Positions 1 to 9,072 of a DNA stretch of 64,000 bases are shown here, one piece after another. Within the stretch, counting starts at the first letter, position 1. Each line of letters starts with the position of its first letter. The DNA comes from Arachidicoccus ginsenosidivorans. Its GTDB lineage: Bacteria > Bacteroidota > Bacteroidia > Chitinophagales > Chitinophagaceae. The DNA is taken from assembly GCF_007971385.1 (NCBI RefSeq), contig NZ_CP042434.1:3534001-3598000 (forward strand), given 5' to 3'. The position numbers and the translations under genes were made by a program. The notes beneath the pieces are model-generated. The model was given only the letters and a program-made list of their open reading frames with translations, was not told the origin of the DNA and made no database searches.

Positions 1-880
1 CAGTATGGTGGATAAAGGTTATGAACTGCAGTTGACCTATAATAGCGATCCGGTTAAAAAATTCAGGTATTCTATTACGGCCAATATCAGTCACAACCAC
101 AATGAAATCGTCAGTGTGCCCAATACAGTTTTATATACCTATGGCGGCAGTGCCCTGAAAGGCGATGATATTATCGGTCATCCATTCCATTCCTATTACG
201 GTTTTATTGCAGATGGCTTATTTACCACGCAGCAGCAGGTAGACGAGTCTGCCGATCAGCCTGGCAAAGGGCTGGGACGAATCAGATATAAGGACCTGTC
301 TGGACCTGAGGGCGTGCCGGATGGTAAGATTGATTATGATTATGACCGTACCTGGATTGGCAGCTGGGATCCTAAAGTAGAATTTGGTTTAGGCTTTAAT
401 GCCAGTTATAAAAATCTTGATTTTTCCATGTTCTGGCAAGGTGTAGCTGGGGGAACTGTTTCAGATGGCTGGAAGACTTACAGTGATTTTTGGAATGTAT
501 GGGTACAAAGCGGCTTTAACCATCCCACCAGAATACTGGACGCGTGGTCTACGGCTAATCCAACTTCTACCATTCCCGCTTTGTCACTGACCAATGCCAA
601 TGATGAACTGAGAACCTCTACCTATTTTATGGAGTCGGGCAGTTATCTCAAACTGCGCAATATACAGCTGGGATATACCCTGCCTGCCGCCATTACTTCT
701 TCTATTGGCATAGAAAAGCTGCACTTTTTTGTCGTAGCCTTGAATCTGGTGAGTATCAAAAAAAGCTGGGGAGACAATCGTTTTACCGGCCCTGATCCGG
801 AGAATTTTACCGGTAATGATTATAGCAATCCCTATGTCATTCCGAGATCCTTCAAATTTGGCCTGGATGTATCCTTTTAA
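1..880 (+). CDS. SusC/RagA-family TonB-dependent outer membrane receptor, C-terminal part
   Basis: This is the C-terminal ~290 residues of a SusC-like TonB-dependent transporter that enters the window already in frame; its signal peptide, carboxypeptidase-like domain and plug lie upstream of base 1. It shows alternating beta-barrel strands, the segment GYTLPAAITSSIGIEKLHFFV typical of the last SusC strands, and a terminal aromatic residue (ending DVSF), the usual outer-membrane sorting signal. SusC proteins form the TonB-driven channel that imports oligosaccharides bound by the partner SusD lipoprotein, which starts 27 bp downstream. The substrate cannot be read from this fragment. The ATG at base 5 is internal, not a start codon. 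Confidence 0.93.
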   Translation, partial: SMVDKGYELQLTYNSDPVKKFRYSITANISHNHNEIVSVPNTVLYTYGGSALKGDDIIGHPFHSYYGFIADGLFTTQQQVDESADQPGKGLGRIRYKDLSGPEGVPDGKIDYDYDRTWIGSWDPKVEFGLGFNASYKNLDFSMFWQGVAGGTVSDGWKTYSDFWNVWVQSGFNHPTRILDAWSTANPTSTIPALSLTNANDELRTSTYFMESGSYLKLRNIQLGYTLPAAITSSIGIEKLHFFVVALNLVSIKKSWGDNRFTGPDPENFTGNDYSNPYVIPRSFKFGLDVSF

Positions 881-906
881 TAAAGCTATCAGAATTTTAA
901 AATCGA

Positions 907-2655
907 ATGATTATGAAACAGATAATAATAAATGGAATATATGGATTGCTGCTAATAGTGACCTTTTCAGGTTGTCACAAATTTCTGGATGTTAAGCAGC
1001 AAGGAGCCGTTACGCCGGAAGATGTGGAAACACCAGGTAACGTTGATGGATTGGTTATCGCGGCTTATGCATGGGTGGCTCATGAAGCAATCATCAATCA
1101 AAAAATGAGTCCCTGGTTGGCGGACATTAAATCGGATGATTCCTACAAAGGCGGCGGGGGGCTTTCCGATCAGACACCCTGGTATCAGATGGAAGTGTTT
1201 TCTTTAGTGACGCCAAGTGTTGGCAATAATGATGGGATATGGTTTGGGCAATATGAAGGTGTATCGCGTTGTAATGCGGCACTCACTGCCTTGAACAAAC
1301 TGGACGCTTCCAGTTACCCGTTAAAAAATACCCGTATTGCCGAGATGCAGTTCCTAAGAGCAGTGATGTATCTGCAGTTAAAAAAATGGTTTCGCTGGAT
1401 ACCATATTATGATGAAAGTGTACCAGTGGATTCTATCCCAAAGATCCCCAATCATCCTGACACGGCTAAAAGTGATTTGTATATCTGGAATGACATTTAT
1501 AATGACTTTGCCAAAGCTGCTGAAGGTTTACCAGAAGTACAGACTGATCCTGGAAGGCCTACCAAATATGCCGCTCAGGCAGAAATGGCCACTGTACTGA
1601 TGTGGATGGCCTATGAGGAAGATGAAAACAATCAAGTGAAAAGCATTAATAAAACCAGATTGCAACAAGCGCTGGATTTACTAAACGGGATCATTAATTC
1701 TGGTAAATATCATCTCAACGAAGATTTTGCGGATAATTTTGAGTATACCATGGATAATAAATCACCAGAATCCATTTGGGAATGGCAATATACCCATGAT
1801 GACGGCACCCCTAATGGTAATCTAAACGGGGGCACCCCGTTAAATGCACCCTGGTGGCCTCCATATTTTAGTTGTTGTGATTTCCATAAACCATCTTACA
1901 ATATGGTGAATGCCTTTAGGGTGGATAAGGATGGCATACCTCTATTTGATGATTATAATGATGCGGATATTAAAAATAAGGATACTTATTTTAATAGTAA
2001 TGAGTGGGATCCAAGAATTGGCCATACGGTGGCCATTCCTGGACTTCCCTGGAAATATCAACAGGATCTTATTTTTGACAGTAGCGCTTCCAGAGATCCT
2101 GTTATTTATGGTTATTTTAGTTCTCTAAAAGAAAATGTGGAGGCAGGCAGTCCGGTACTGGTAAATTTGTTTTGGATGTGGAATTCCAAAAATGAGACAG
2201 CCATACGTTATGACAGGGTCTTACTATTAAAAGCTGAGGCACTGATTAAGCTAGGTAGATATCAGGAAGCCTTACCCATTATCAACCAGATTCGTACACG
2301 TGCGGCTGGCAGTACAGGCAGGCTTAAATTTGCGAACGGCAAACCAACCTTGCCTTATGATATTGCGCCTTATAAGGATGGCGTCAACTGCCACTGGACT
2401 GAGGATTTTGCCTGGAAGGCGCTGGTTTGGGAAGACCGGCTGGAATTTGCCATGGAGGGAGAGCGCTGGTATGATATTGTGCGCTGGGGTATAGCTGATT
2501 CGGTAATGAATAGCTATTTTGCTAAAGAAGTTCCTCGTGCCAGATCCTGGATGAAAGATGGCAAATTTAAGAAAGGACGAGATGAATATATGCCCATTCC
2601 ACAACCGCAGATGAACTATTCTTACGGATTATACAAGCAAAATGTCGGGTACTGA
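907..2655 (+). CDS. SusD/RagB-family nutrient-binding outer membrane lipoprotein
   Basis: This is a surface glycan-binding lipoprotein that caps the SusC channel encoded immediately upstream. The N-terminus is a lipoprotein signal with lipobox TFSGC, followed by KFLDV, a hallmark of SusD proteins just after the acylated cysteine. The body carries SusD features: AEMQFLRAVMYLQLKKWF (TPR-like region), YDRVLLLKAEALIKLG and a C-terminal RLEFAMEGERWYDIVRWG. The length of 582 aa is normal. ATG at 907 and ATG at 913 are both possible starts; the signal peptide works from either. It is co-oriented with the SusC fragment, so the two are almost certainly co-transcribed. Confidence 0.95.
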   Translation: MIMKQIIINGIYGLLLIVTFSGCHKFLDVKQQGAVTPEDVETPGNVDGLVIAAYAWVAHEAIINQKMSPWLADIKSDDSYKGGGGLSDQTPWYQMEVFSLVTPSVGNNDGIWFGQYEGVSRCNAALTALNKLDASSYPLKNTRIAEMQFLRAVMYLQLKKWFRWIPYYDESVPVDSIPKIPNHPDTAKSDLYIWNDIYNDFAKAAEGLPEVQTDPGRPTKYAAQAEMATVLMWMAYEEDENNQVKSINKTRLQQALDLLNGIINSGKYHLNEDFADNFEYTMDNKSPESIWEWQYTHDDGTPNGNLNGGTPLNAPWWPPYFSCCDFHKPSYNMVNAFRVDKDGIPLFDDYNDADIKNKDTYFNSNEWDPRIGHTVAIPGLPWKYQQDLIFDSSASRDPVIYGYFSSLKENVEAGSPVLVNLFWMWNSKNETAIRYDRVLLLKAEALIKLGRYQEALPIINQIRTRAAGSTGRLKFANGKPTLPYDIAPYKDGVNCHWTEDFAWKALVWEDRLEFAMEGERWYDIVRWGIADSVMNSYFAKEVPRARSWMKDGKFKKGRDEYMPIPQPQMNYSYGLYKQNVGY

Positions 2656-2676
2656 TTTTGGTTTACCTTAGTAGCT

Positions 2677-2726
2677 GCCGCCGGTTTGATATTTTATTGA
2701 ATATTCAGCTAAAAGTATCCGGCGGC
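2677..2726 (+). other. Inverted repeat between susD and the redoxin gene
   Basis: Eight-base GC-rich arms (GCCGCCGG at 2677-2684 and CCGGCGGC at 2719-2726) flank an AT-rich loop of 34 bases. There is no T-tract after the right arm, so it is a poor Rho-independent terminator. It may instead lower expression of the downstream genes or stabilise the susCD 3' end. This is inference from sequence only. Confidence 0.35.
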
Positions 2727-2765
2727 GCTATTAAAACCTATTTTTAACAGAAAACTATTTTTGTT

Positions 2766-3419
2766 ATGAATCGCATTCGCTTCAATTTTAAAAGAATAAA
2801 GGATAAAACAGGTATTTGTTCCAAATCGTTCTGGTGGATTTTAATGGGTTGGCTCATTCTTATGGGGAGTAGTTGTCAAAGTGAAGCAGACCGGGGTATT
2901 GATCAAAAAGATACTATTGAGCAAAAGAATTTTGCGAATAAAAGCGATTCGGTTGCTAGTCAGGCTACCGTTAAACAGGATAAGGTGGCAGACACCATTG
3001 ATATCAGCCCTTATAAAAAACAGATACCTCCTTTTAAAATTCGGCTGGTGGATGGCAAAGGATATACCTACAAGGACCTGAAAAAGGACTGCCCGCTTAT
3101 TTTGGTTTATTTTCAGCCGGACTGTCCCGAGTGTCAGGCATTTACGGCGGCACTGGTCAAAAGGTTGCCATCACTCATGGACAAGCAAATTGTTATGATC
3201 ACTTTTGAAGACATAAAAAAGGTAAAGGCATTTGATGAAAAGTACCAGGTTTCCCGGCATCCAAATGTCAGGATCGGCTCTGAAGGGTACACGTTTATTG
3301 TCCAGAAATATTACCAGATTGAGCATTTTCCGATTGTTGCCTGTTTTAATAATAAGGGTGAGTTACAGCGTATTATTAATCCGAAACTGGCACCAGAGGC
3401 AATGGCTGCACTGCTGTAA
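2766..3419 (+). CDS. Thioredoxin-like (redoxin) lipoprotein with CPEC active site
   Basis: This is a predicted periplasmic or membrane-anchored thioredoxin-fold protein of 217 aa. It has a hydrophobic segment followed by a lipobox (LMGSSC), a low-complexity polar linker, and then a thioredoxin-like domain. The redox motif is FQPDCPECQAF (CxxC = CPEC) near residue 120, followed by a segment with HPNVRIG and a cis-proline-like HFPIVACF. It lies between susD and the GH116-like gene in the same orientation, so it seems part of this PUL's transcript. Possible roles are disulfide repair of exported enzymes or thiol sensing; neither can be chosen from sequence. The family call is firm; the physiological role is unknown. 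Confidence 0.8.
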   Translation: MNRIRFNFKRIKDKTGICSKSFWWILMGWLILMGSSCQSEADRGIDQKDTIEQKNFANKSDSVASQATVKQDKVADTIDISPYKKQIPPFKIRLVDGKGYTYKDLKKDCPLILVYFQPDCPECQAFTAALVKRLPSLMDKQIVMITFEDIKKVKAFDEKYQVSRHPNVRIGSEGYTFIVQKYYQIEHFPIVACFNNKGELQRIINPKLAPEAMAALL

Positions 3420-3444
3420 ATTTTAAAGACTTTAAAACTAAGCA

Positions 3445-6123
3445 ATGAAAAACAAGCATGATTATCATAAAATTAGTCCTGAGCAGCAACCATTAATGGG
3501 CAGAGGTCTAAAGCAATCTACAAATAAAAGACGGGAATTTTTAAAGCAGGTCACCCTTAGTAGTATTGGTGCAGCTTTGCTACCTTTAAATTTAAAGGCT
3601 GGTTCCAATCCTAAACAAAACCAGGATATAAAGCCCTTATTCAATAGAATAACAGGTAAGACTATCTTTAACAAGGAGCACTTACAACATATCGCCTTTC
3701 CTATTGGGGGACTCGGCGCAGGAATGTTTTGTCTGGAAGGCTATGGGGCACTTTCGCATTTTAGTATCCGCAATCACCCGGAAATGTTTAATGAACCGGG
3801 AGTGTTTGCCGCTATTGCCATTCAGGAGGGTAGCCAAGATAAAGTAACCGCAAAAGTGCTGGAAGGGCCAGTTCCCAACTGGAAAATATTTGGTCCCAGG
3901 GATTCAGGACTAGGAGATGTGGGGCGTATCTTTGGACTTCCTAGATTCAGGGAGGCTAGCTTTGAAAGCAGTTTTCCATTTGGTGAAGTGCATTTAAAAG
4001 ATCAGGATTTTCCCATAGACGTTATAGTGGAAGGCTGGAGTCCGTTTATTCCAGGTGATCAGGATAACTCCGGATTGCCTTGCGGCACCCTGACCTATAA
4101 GATACGAAGTAAAAGCAAAGCGACCTTAAAATCTGTATTTTCCTTTAATGCCAAAAACTTTTTGGCAACAGATGCTGCGGCTGTCAATAAAATCACCCCC
4201 ATGAAAGGCGGTTTTATTTTAAGGCAGGAGGCGGTGAAAAAGAAAGCTTTTCTTGAAAATGATCTTGCTATCTATACTAGTGATCCGGCAGTAAAAATAG
4301 ATCATTGCTGGTTCAGAGGCAATTGGTTTGATCCGTTAACCATTACCTGGGATACCATCAGTCAGGGAAAAATAAGACAGGTGGATCCTGTAGATAAATC
4401 TGCTGCTGGCGCCTCCCTGTATATTCCATTTACATTAGCACCGGGTCAGGAAAAAAAACTACAGATCCATTTAAATTGGTATAGTCCTTATTCCAATTTG
4501 ACAATGGGAGAGCAGCTTAAGGGAGAAGAGCTAAAAACAGCCAGTAAAAGTGAACCTGCCAGCGATATTAGTACTGGAAAGAAAAATGATACTGGATTTT
4601 ACAGGCCTTGGTATAGCGCCAGATTTGGGGATATAGAAGAAGTAGCCGATTATTGGATCACCCACTATGAGGAGTTGCGTGCCAAAACAAATGTGTTCAA
4701 TAAGACATTCTATGCCAGCACACTACCCTCAGCGGTAATAGAGGCTGTTACTGCCAATTTATCTATTCTTAAATCGCCCACCGTTTTAAGGCAATATGAC
4801 GGCAGACTTTGGTGCTGGGAAGGGTCCGGGGATGATTTTGGGAGCTGTCATGGCTCTTGTACGCATGTCTGGAATTATGCCCAGGCCACGGCGCACCTTT
4901 TCCCGGCTTTGGAAAGATCGCTCAGACAAACTGAATTTCATGAAAATCAGGATAGTCGTGGGCATCAGACATTTAGAGCTAACTTGCCGATCAGTCCCAC
5001 TACCCATAGTTTTCATGCGGCGGCTGACGGTCAACTGGGGGGCATCATGAAAGTATATAGAGATTGGCATATTTTAGGCGATGCAGCCTGGTTAAAAGCT
5101 ATTTTCCCAAAAGTAAAAACAAGTTTGGATTACTGCATAACTACCTGGGATCCAAAAGGGAAAGGTGTTATTGAAGAACCACACCATAACACGTATGATA
5201 TTGAGTTCTGGGGGCCGGATGGTATGTTAACCAGTTTTTATCTGGGCGCCCTAAAGGCTTTTATTGAAATGGTTACTTACCTGAAAGAAAGCACCGATAA
5301 ATATCAGGAGCTTTTAAAGAAAGGAACGGCATTTCTAGAAAATCAACTGTTCAATAAAGAATATTTTATCCAGAAAATTGAATATAAAAACCTGCAGGCC
5401 AAAGATCCGACCAACGTGCAGTCTTTCGGAGGAGCTTATTCAGCGGAGGCAACTGCATTATTGCAAAAAGAAGGCCCCAAATATCAATATGGGAATGGCT
5501 GTCTAAGTGATGGTATCCTGGGTGCCTGGATCGGCAAAATGTGCGGCCTGGAAGACTTTGTGGATCCTTCAAAAGTGCAGAGTCATTTATTGGCTGTCCA
5601 TAAATATAACCTTAAGTCCGATCTCTGGCAGCATGCCAATCCGCAAAGACCCGGTTTTGCCCTGGATGGTGACGGTGGCCTGCTGCTTTGCAGCTGGCCT
5701 AAAGGCGGTAAGTTATCACTTCCCTTTGTATATAGTGATGAAGTCTGGACAGGGATTGAATACCAGGTAGCCAGCCATCTGATGGGGATGGGTAAGGTGA
5801 AAGAAGGACTGGACATAATCAAATGCGCAAGGGGGCGTTATGATGGCCGGATACGCAATCCTTTCAATGAATATGAATGCGGACATTTTTATGGAAGGGC
5901 TCTTTCTAGCTATGGTTTGATACAAGGGCTCACTGGTCTTAGATATGACGCGGTTGACCGAACACTGCATATTCAGTCACAAATTGGCGATTTTACCTGT
6001 TTTCTGGCGACAAATACTGGATTTGGAACTGTCACATTCAAAGGCACCCAGGCTTCCCTCAAGGTGGCTTATGGTAAAATTCCCGTAAATTCAATCATCG
6101 TCAATGGCGAAAAGATGTCCTAA
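3445..6123 (+). CDS. Glycoside hydrolase family 116-like (GBA2_N + DUF608) exported enzyme
   Basis: An 892-aa protein resembling non-lysosomal glucosylceramidase/GH116 enzymes. The N-terminus has a Tat-like signal (KRREFLKQVTLSSIGAALLP). An N-terminal beta domain with IGGLGAGMFCLEG (GBA2_N) is followed by an (alpha/alpha)6 catalytic domain with WCWEGSGDDFGSCHGSC and THVWNYAQA (residues ~455-480) and HHNTYDIEFWGPDG (~575-590). In characterised GH116 enzymes these two blocks carry the catalytic nucleophile (Glu) and acid/base (Asp); by position these would be the Glu of CWEG and the Asp of TYD or nearby. Known activities include beta-glucosidase, beta-xylosidase and N-acetylglucosaminidase, so the substrate is open. 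Last gene of the first PUL; a mobile element starts about 40 bp downstream. Confidence 0.87.
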   Translation: MKNKHDYHKISPEQQPLMGRGLKQSTNKRREFLKQVTLSSIGAALLPLNLKAGSNPKQNQDIKPLFNRITGKTIFNKEHLQHIAFPIGGLGAGMFCLEGYGALSHFSIRNHPEMFNEPGVFAAIAIQEGSQDKVTAKVLEGPVPNWKIFGPRDSGLGDVGRIFGLPRFREASFESSFPFGEVHLKDQDFPIDVIVEGWSPFIPGDQDNSGLPCGTLTYKIRSKSKATLKSVFSFNAKNFLATDAAAVNKITPMKGGFILRQEAVKKKAFLENDLAIYTSDPAVKIDHCWFRGNWFDPLTITWDTISQGKIRQVDPVDKSAAGASLYIPFTLAPGQEKKLQIHLNWYSPYSNLTMGEQLKGEELKTASKSEPASDISTGKKNDTGFYRPWYSARFGDIEEVADYWITHYEELRAKTNVFNKTFYASTLPSAVIEAVTANLSILKSPTVLRQYDGRLWCWEGSGDDFGSCHGSCTHVWNYAQATAHLFPALERSLRQTEFHENQDSRGHQTFRANLPISPTTHSFHAAADGQLGGIMKVYRDWHILGDAAWLKAIFPKVKTSLDYCITTWDPKGKGVIEEPHHNTYDIEFWGPDGMLTSFYLGALKAFIEMVTYLKESTDKYQELLKKGTAFLENQLFNKEYFIQKIEYKNLQAKDPTNVQSFGGAYSAEATALLQKEGPKYQYGNGCLSDGILGAWIGKMCGLEDFVDPSKVQSHLLAVHKYNLKSDLWQHANPQRPGFALDGDGGLLLCSWPKGGKLSLPFVYSDEVWTGIEYQVASHLMGMGKVKEGLDIIKCARGRYDGRIRNPFNEYECGHFYGRALSSYGLIQGLTGLRYDAVDRTLHIQSQIGDFTCFLATNTGFGTVTFKGTQASLKVAYGKIPVNSIIVNGEKMS

Positions 6124-6242
6124 AGCGTTTAAAGCTGAATAAATTCATTGTCTCTTTTCTTGGGTTGAAACCACCGCCTTCAGGCGGAGGCTTAAGCTCA
6201 AGAATTGACTTGAAAGATAATTGTAGTTTTTTGTACTAAATA

Positions 6243-6274
6243 TTTGTGTATACTAAAATAATTATCTATCTTTG
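6243..6274 (+). promoter_or_regulatory. Bacteroidota-type promoter for tnpB
   Basis: TTTG at 6243-6246 is followed after 20 bases by TATCTTTG at 6267-6274, an exact match to the Bacteroidota vegetative pattern (TTTG, 19-21 nt, TAnnTTTG). The first ATG of tnpB is at 6283, so transcription would begin almost at the start codon, implying a leaderless message. Confidence 0.6.
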
Positions 6275-6282
6275 TCAAAGAT

Positions 6283-7780
6283 ATGGTAGTTGTAGCACAA
6301 ATAAAGTTAGTTCCGGATCGGGAGCAATTTGCTCTGTTAATGGAAACATTAACGGCAATGAACCTTGCCTGCAACCAAATATCAGCGGTGGCTTTTGATA
6401 ACCAGTGTTTTAATAGAATAAGGTTGCATAAGCTAACTTACTACGCTATACGGGAGGATTTTGGACTTAAATCCCAAATGACCATCCGGGCTATTGGTAA
6501 GGTTGCAGATGCATACAAGGTTAAAGCCAAAAAGGCTACAGGTCCAATCGATTCCCAAAGAACCTTCAGATTAAAAGGAGCGGTAGCATTTGACTGCCGT
6601 ATGATCAGCTTTGATCTCACGAGTGATAGTTTAAGCATTCTTACGCTTGAGGGAAGGCAAATAATGAAATTCGAGGTTGGAGATAATGCCCGTAAATTGT
6701 TGGCATTTCAAAAGGGAGAATCAGATTTGTTTTTTCGTAATGGTCACTTTTTTTTAAATGTCAGTTGTGATATCCCGGAACCGGAATTAATAGATCACGA
6801 AAATGTGATTGGCGTTGATTTGGGTTATGCCGAATTATTTGTTATTCTGAATTACATAACTACATCACTGATAAACAGTTTTTTAGCATTTCGTTTTTCG
6901 GAATAACTTTTTTTTATTAATGGCACATATTTGATGAAATGGATTATGGGCTGGAGAGTCGCTACAATAAAGAAATAACTTGGCAATAGCCTCTGGGAGC
7001 TAGCAGAATAGGATGTTCTTATTGATATTCCAAAGTAAAAATAAGAAAATGACAAAGGTTGATTAAGAAGCTATAAAAGAAAAAAACAGGAAAAGTTATT
7101 CATAAATATTCCTTGAATACTAATTGAAATACAATTTATTATGAAAGTAATTCGGAATAACAAATAATTCGGCATAACCTAAATTATTCCGAATTCAGAA
7201 TAATTTAGGCATCAATCAGCTTGCGACATTATCTACTGGCGAGTCTTTTGATGGCCAGCAGACTGAAAAGGTACATAAAAAAAACCAGGCCAAAAGAACT
7301 GGTCTTCAAAAAAAGAAGACCCGTTCTGCAAAACGAAAATTGAAAAAAAACTCTGGCAAAGAGAAGCGTTTTAAAAGAGACGAAAATCACAAAATAAGTA
7401 AAAGAATAGTGGACGAGGCCAAACGCACCGGATCTGCAATAGCGTTAGAGGATCTAACAGGTATTCGCAGACGGCAAAGGGTTCGCAAGAGCCAACGTTC
7501 CAGGTTTTCTGGTTGGGCATTTCATCAATTACGCCAATTTATCATCTATAAGGCTAAGCTGGCCGGAGTACCTGTATTTTTGGTACCGCCAGCCTATACT
7601 TCCCAAAGATGTCATAAATGTGGACATATTGAAAAGGCAAACCGGAAAACTCAAAGCGAATTTGTGTGCTGCAGCTGTGGTCACGGTGACCATGCGGACA
7701 AGAATGCAGCATTAAACATCGCCGAATTAGGCTGCAGTCAATCAGCCCATGGTCGCGTTGTCGGATTTATCCGACAGTAG
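6283..7780 (+). pseudogene. tnpB: tnpB (RNA-guided nuclease-like transposon protein), interrupted by a 385-bp insertion
   Basis: The reading frame is open from 6283 to codon GGG at 6824, is interrupted, and resumes at 7210. Removing exactly 385 bp joins the halves in frame into a ~370-aa TnpB ending at 7780. All RuvC-type catalytic residues are present across the two halves in spliced numbering: Asp of GVDLG (~179), Glu of ALEDLTG (~261) and Asp of HADKNAAL (~344). A four-cysteine zinc finger (CHKCG...CCSCG) lies before the last Asp. TnpB of IS200/IS605 elements is an omega-RNA-guided DNA endonuclease. The break falls directly after the first catalytic motif, so the present gene is inactive unless the insert is lost. 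The second half could only be translated separately, from about 7340. Confidence 0.88.
6825..7209. mobile_element. 385-bp MITE-like element nested in tnpB
   Basis: The left end begins GGTTATGCCGAATTATT (6823) and is matched by an inverted copy at 7147-7179 over 33 bases with one mismatch. To the right of this copy lies a 32-bp near-perfect palindrome (7178-7209, CCTAAATTATTC.. to ..GAATAATTTAGG) which forms the actual right edge. A short motif TTCGGMATAAC recurs: 7151 and 7168 in direct order, 6823 and 6841 inverted, and another copy near 6896. No convincing protein is encoded, so it would be non-autonomous. The repeated short motif plus palindrome is reminiscent of recombinase binding sites, but the mobilising enzyme is unknown. 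Confidence 0.75.
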
Positions 7781-7797
7781 TGACAAGTCCTCGCCTT

Positions 7798-9072
7798 CTA
7801 GGCGAGGGTATGTTGACTTTGGATGGCACGGATCAAATCCTCAGGTAGGCCCAGTTCTTTGGCATATGCAGCAAAGTGACTGGCAGCATCAATGACCTGG
7901 TCGATTAATGTTTTGTAATGCTGGATGTTATTTTGGAGGGCGACTTTTTCTAAGTCATTTTTTGTGATGTGTTCGTTTTTGCCACACACAGTTAAACTGT
8001 GCCTGTTTGTATAATGCGGCGCTGAAAGGTTTAGACTAAAAACCTGGTCGTAGGCTGGCGACAACTGCCAGTTATGTGTTTTATCCATACAAAAAGAAAA
8101 GTTTTTATTATGATCATCTACATTGCGCATGACGACGTTAAAGACCATTCTGAGGTATTGTTGCTTAAAATCTGACGCTGGCAGTTTAAGTTGATGCATC
8201 ACTTCAAATATGCCTTCGTAGGATTTGACATGTGGGGCCATGGCCGCAAGGGTTTGTGTATGGATCTTTTCCATGCCGTTCCTGTCAAATCTTTTGGTCA
8301 GAAAATGGGTGCTGTTTTCAATAGTTAAAAGCCTGGAATCCATGATGCTTATACCGGCAAGCCTGGCTATTTTATAATAAATATATTCAAGTTTTGTGGC
8401 AGGGTAATTTTGGTCCTGTTCAAATTTTAAAAGATAAGGCTGATAGCCTTCAGGAAGACTTCCGTTTGCTGACAAGATCTGCCCGATTTTTTCCCCGATA
8501 CCTATAATGGCCTTTGGCTGCCTGCCACCAGCAAATATGCTGGTGGCCATGATTTGTTGCCAGTAATGTGCATTGTCTTTATTTATGGAGGGTACTATTT
8601 TTTCCCTCAGAACTTTTTGGCTGAATAGTGAGAGTGCTGGCAAATCAATGGTCATAGCTGGCTTAGACACTTTCTTCTCTGTAAGACCGTCATCTGGTTC
8701 AAATTCCAGTGCACCTATCGCGCTATTACCAATAAAGGCTAATAAATCAAGCGGGCAATGCTTGCTTTTATAAATTTTATTGGCGTTGAGCCAAGCCTTG
8801 TAAAGCGCATGCCCATAATAATCAGGTAGTGCATCGGCTATCATTGGCGGTAGACTTCTATATAGCTTGTCGTCATGGGCGGGCCATGGAAGCTGTTGCT
8901 GGGTTCTAGGGGCCTGGATAGACATTTGAATGGGAGCCAGGTCTATCTGCTGCTCCACAAATAAAGGATTATAGGTAAAGGCATCTTGTTTGTTTTTGGT
9001 GTTCCACAAAAGATTACCAATGCTACCAATGCTACCAGTGTCGTATTTAACAGATAAAGAAGTTTTCATCAT
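7798..9072 (-). CDS. HipA-family serine/threonine kinase-like protein (orphan)
   Basis: A 424-aa protein with the two HipA parts: an N-terminal beta-rich region (LPPMIADALPDYYGHALY, equivalent to the conserved LPDGWG-type stretch) and a C-terminal kinase lobe. It shows a glycine-rich IFAGGRQPKAIIG, RNVDDHNKNFSF with the catalytic Asp-His-Asn-Lys-Asn, and LSPAYDQVF with the metal-binding Asp. HipA toxins phosphorylate glutamyl-tRNA synthetase or other targets and are usually paired with a HipB repressor encoded just upstream. No HipB-like ORF is present in the 450 bp upstream, so this is an orphan or works in trans. Its stop codon lies inside the right-end palindrome of the IS200/IS605 element, so the last few residues are probably supplied by the transposon. 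Confidence 0.83.
   Translation of the reverse strand: MMKTSLSVKYDTGSIGSIGNLLWNTKNKQDAFTYNPLFVEQQIDLAPIQMSIQAPRTQQQLPWPAHDDKLYRSLPPMIADALPDYYGHALYKAWLNANKIYKSKHCPLDLLAFIGNSAIGALEFEPDDGLTEKKVSKPAMTIDLPALSLFSQKVLREKIVPSINKDNAHYWQQIMATSIFAGGRQPKAIIGIGEKIGQILSANGSLPEGYQPYLLKFEQDQNYPATKLEYIYYKIARLAGISIMDSRLLTIENSTHFLTKRFDRNGMEKIHTQTLAAMAPHVKSYEGIFEVMHQLKLPASDFKQQYLRMVFNVVMRNVDDHNKNFSFCMDKTHNWQLSPAYDQVFSLNLSAPHYTNRHSLTVCGKNEHITKNDLEKVALQNNIQHYKTLIDQVIDAASHFAAYAKELGLPEDLIRAIQSQHTLA

Larger units (their letters stand above)
6160..7812 (+). mobile_element. IS200/IS605-family element with tnpB only (IS1341-type)
   Basis: The unit has the subterminal imperfect palindromes typical of this family: CCGCCTTCAGGCGG at 6173-6186 on the left and CCTCGCC..GGCGAGG at 7789-7807 on the right. 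Between them lies a single gene, tnpB, with no Y1 transposase (tnpA), so mobility would depend on a TnpA in trans. The exact tips are uncertain by several bases because this family makes no target duplication. The right end has merged with the 3' end of the neighbouring hipA-like gene. In this family the right end also specifies the omega-RNA guide of TnpB; this element may encode one, but that is inference. Confidence 0.8.

Noticed and set aside
8573..8773. Plus-strand ORF inside the hipA-like gene
   Set aside because: A shadow of the minus-strand gene without protein-like composition.
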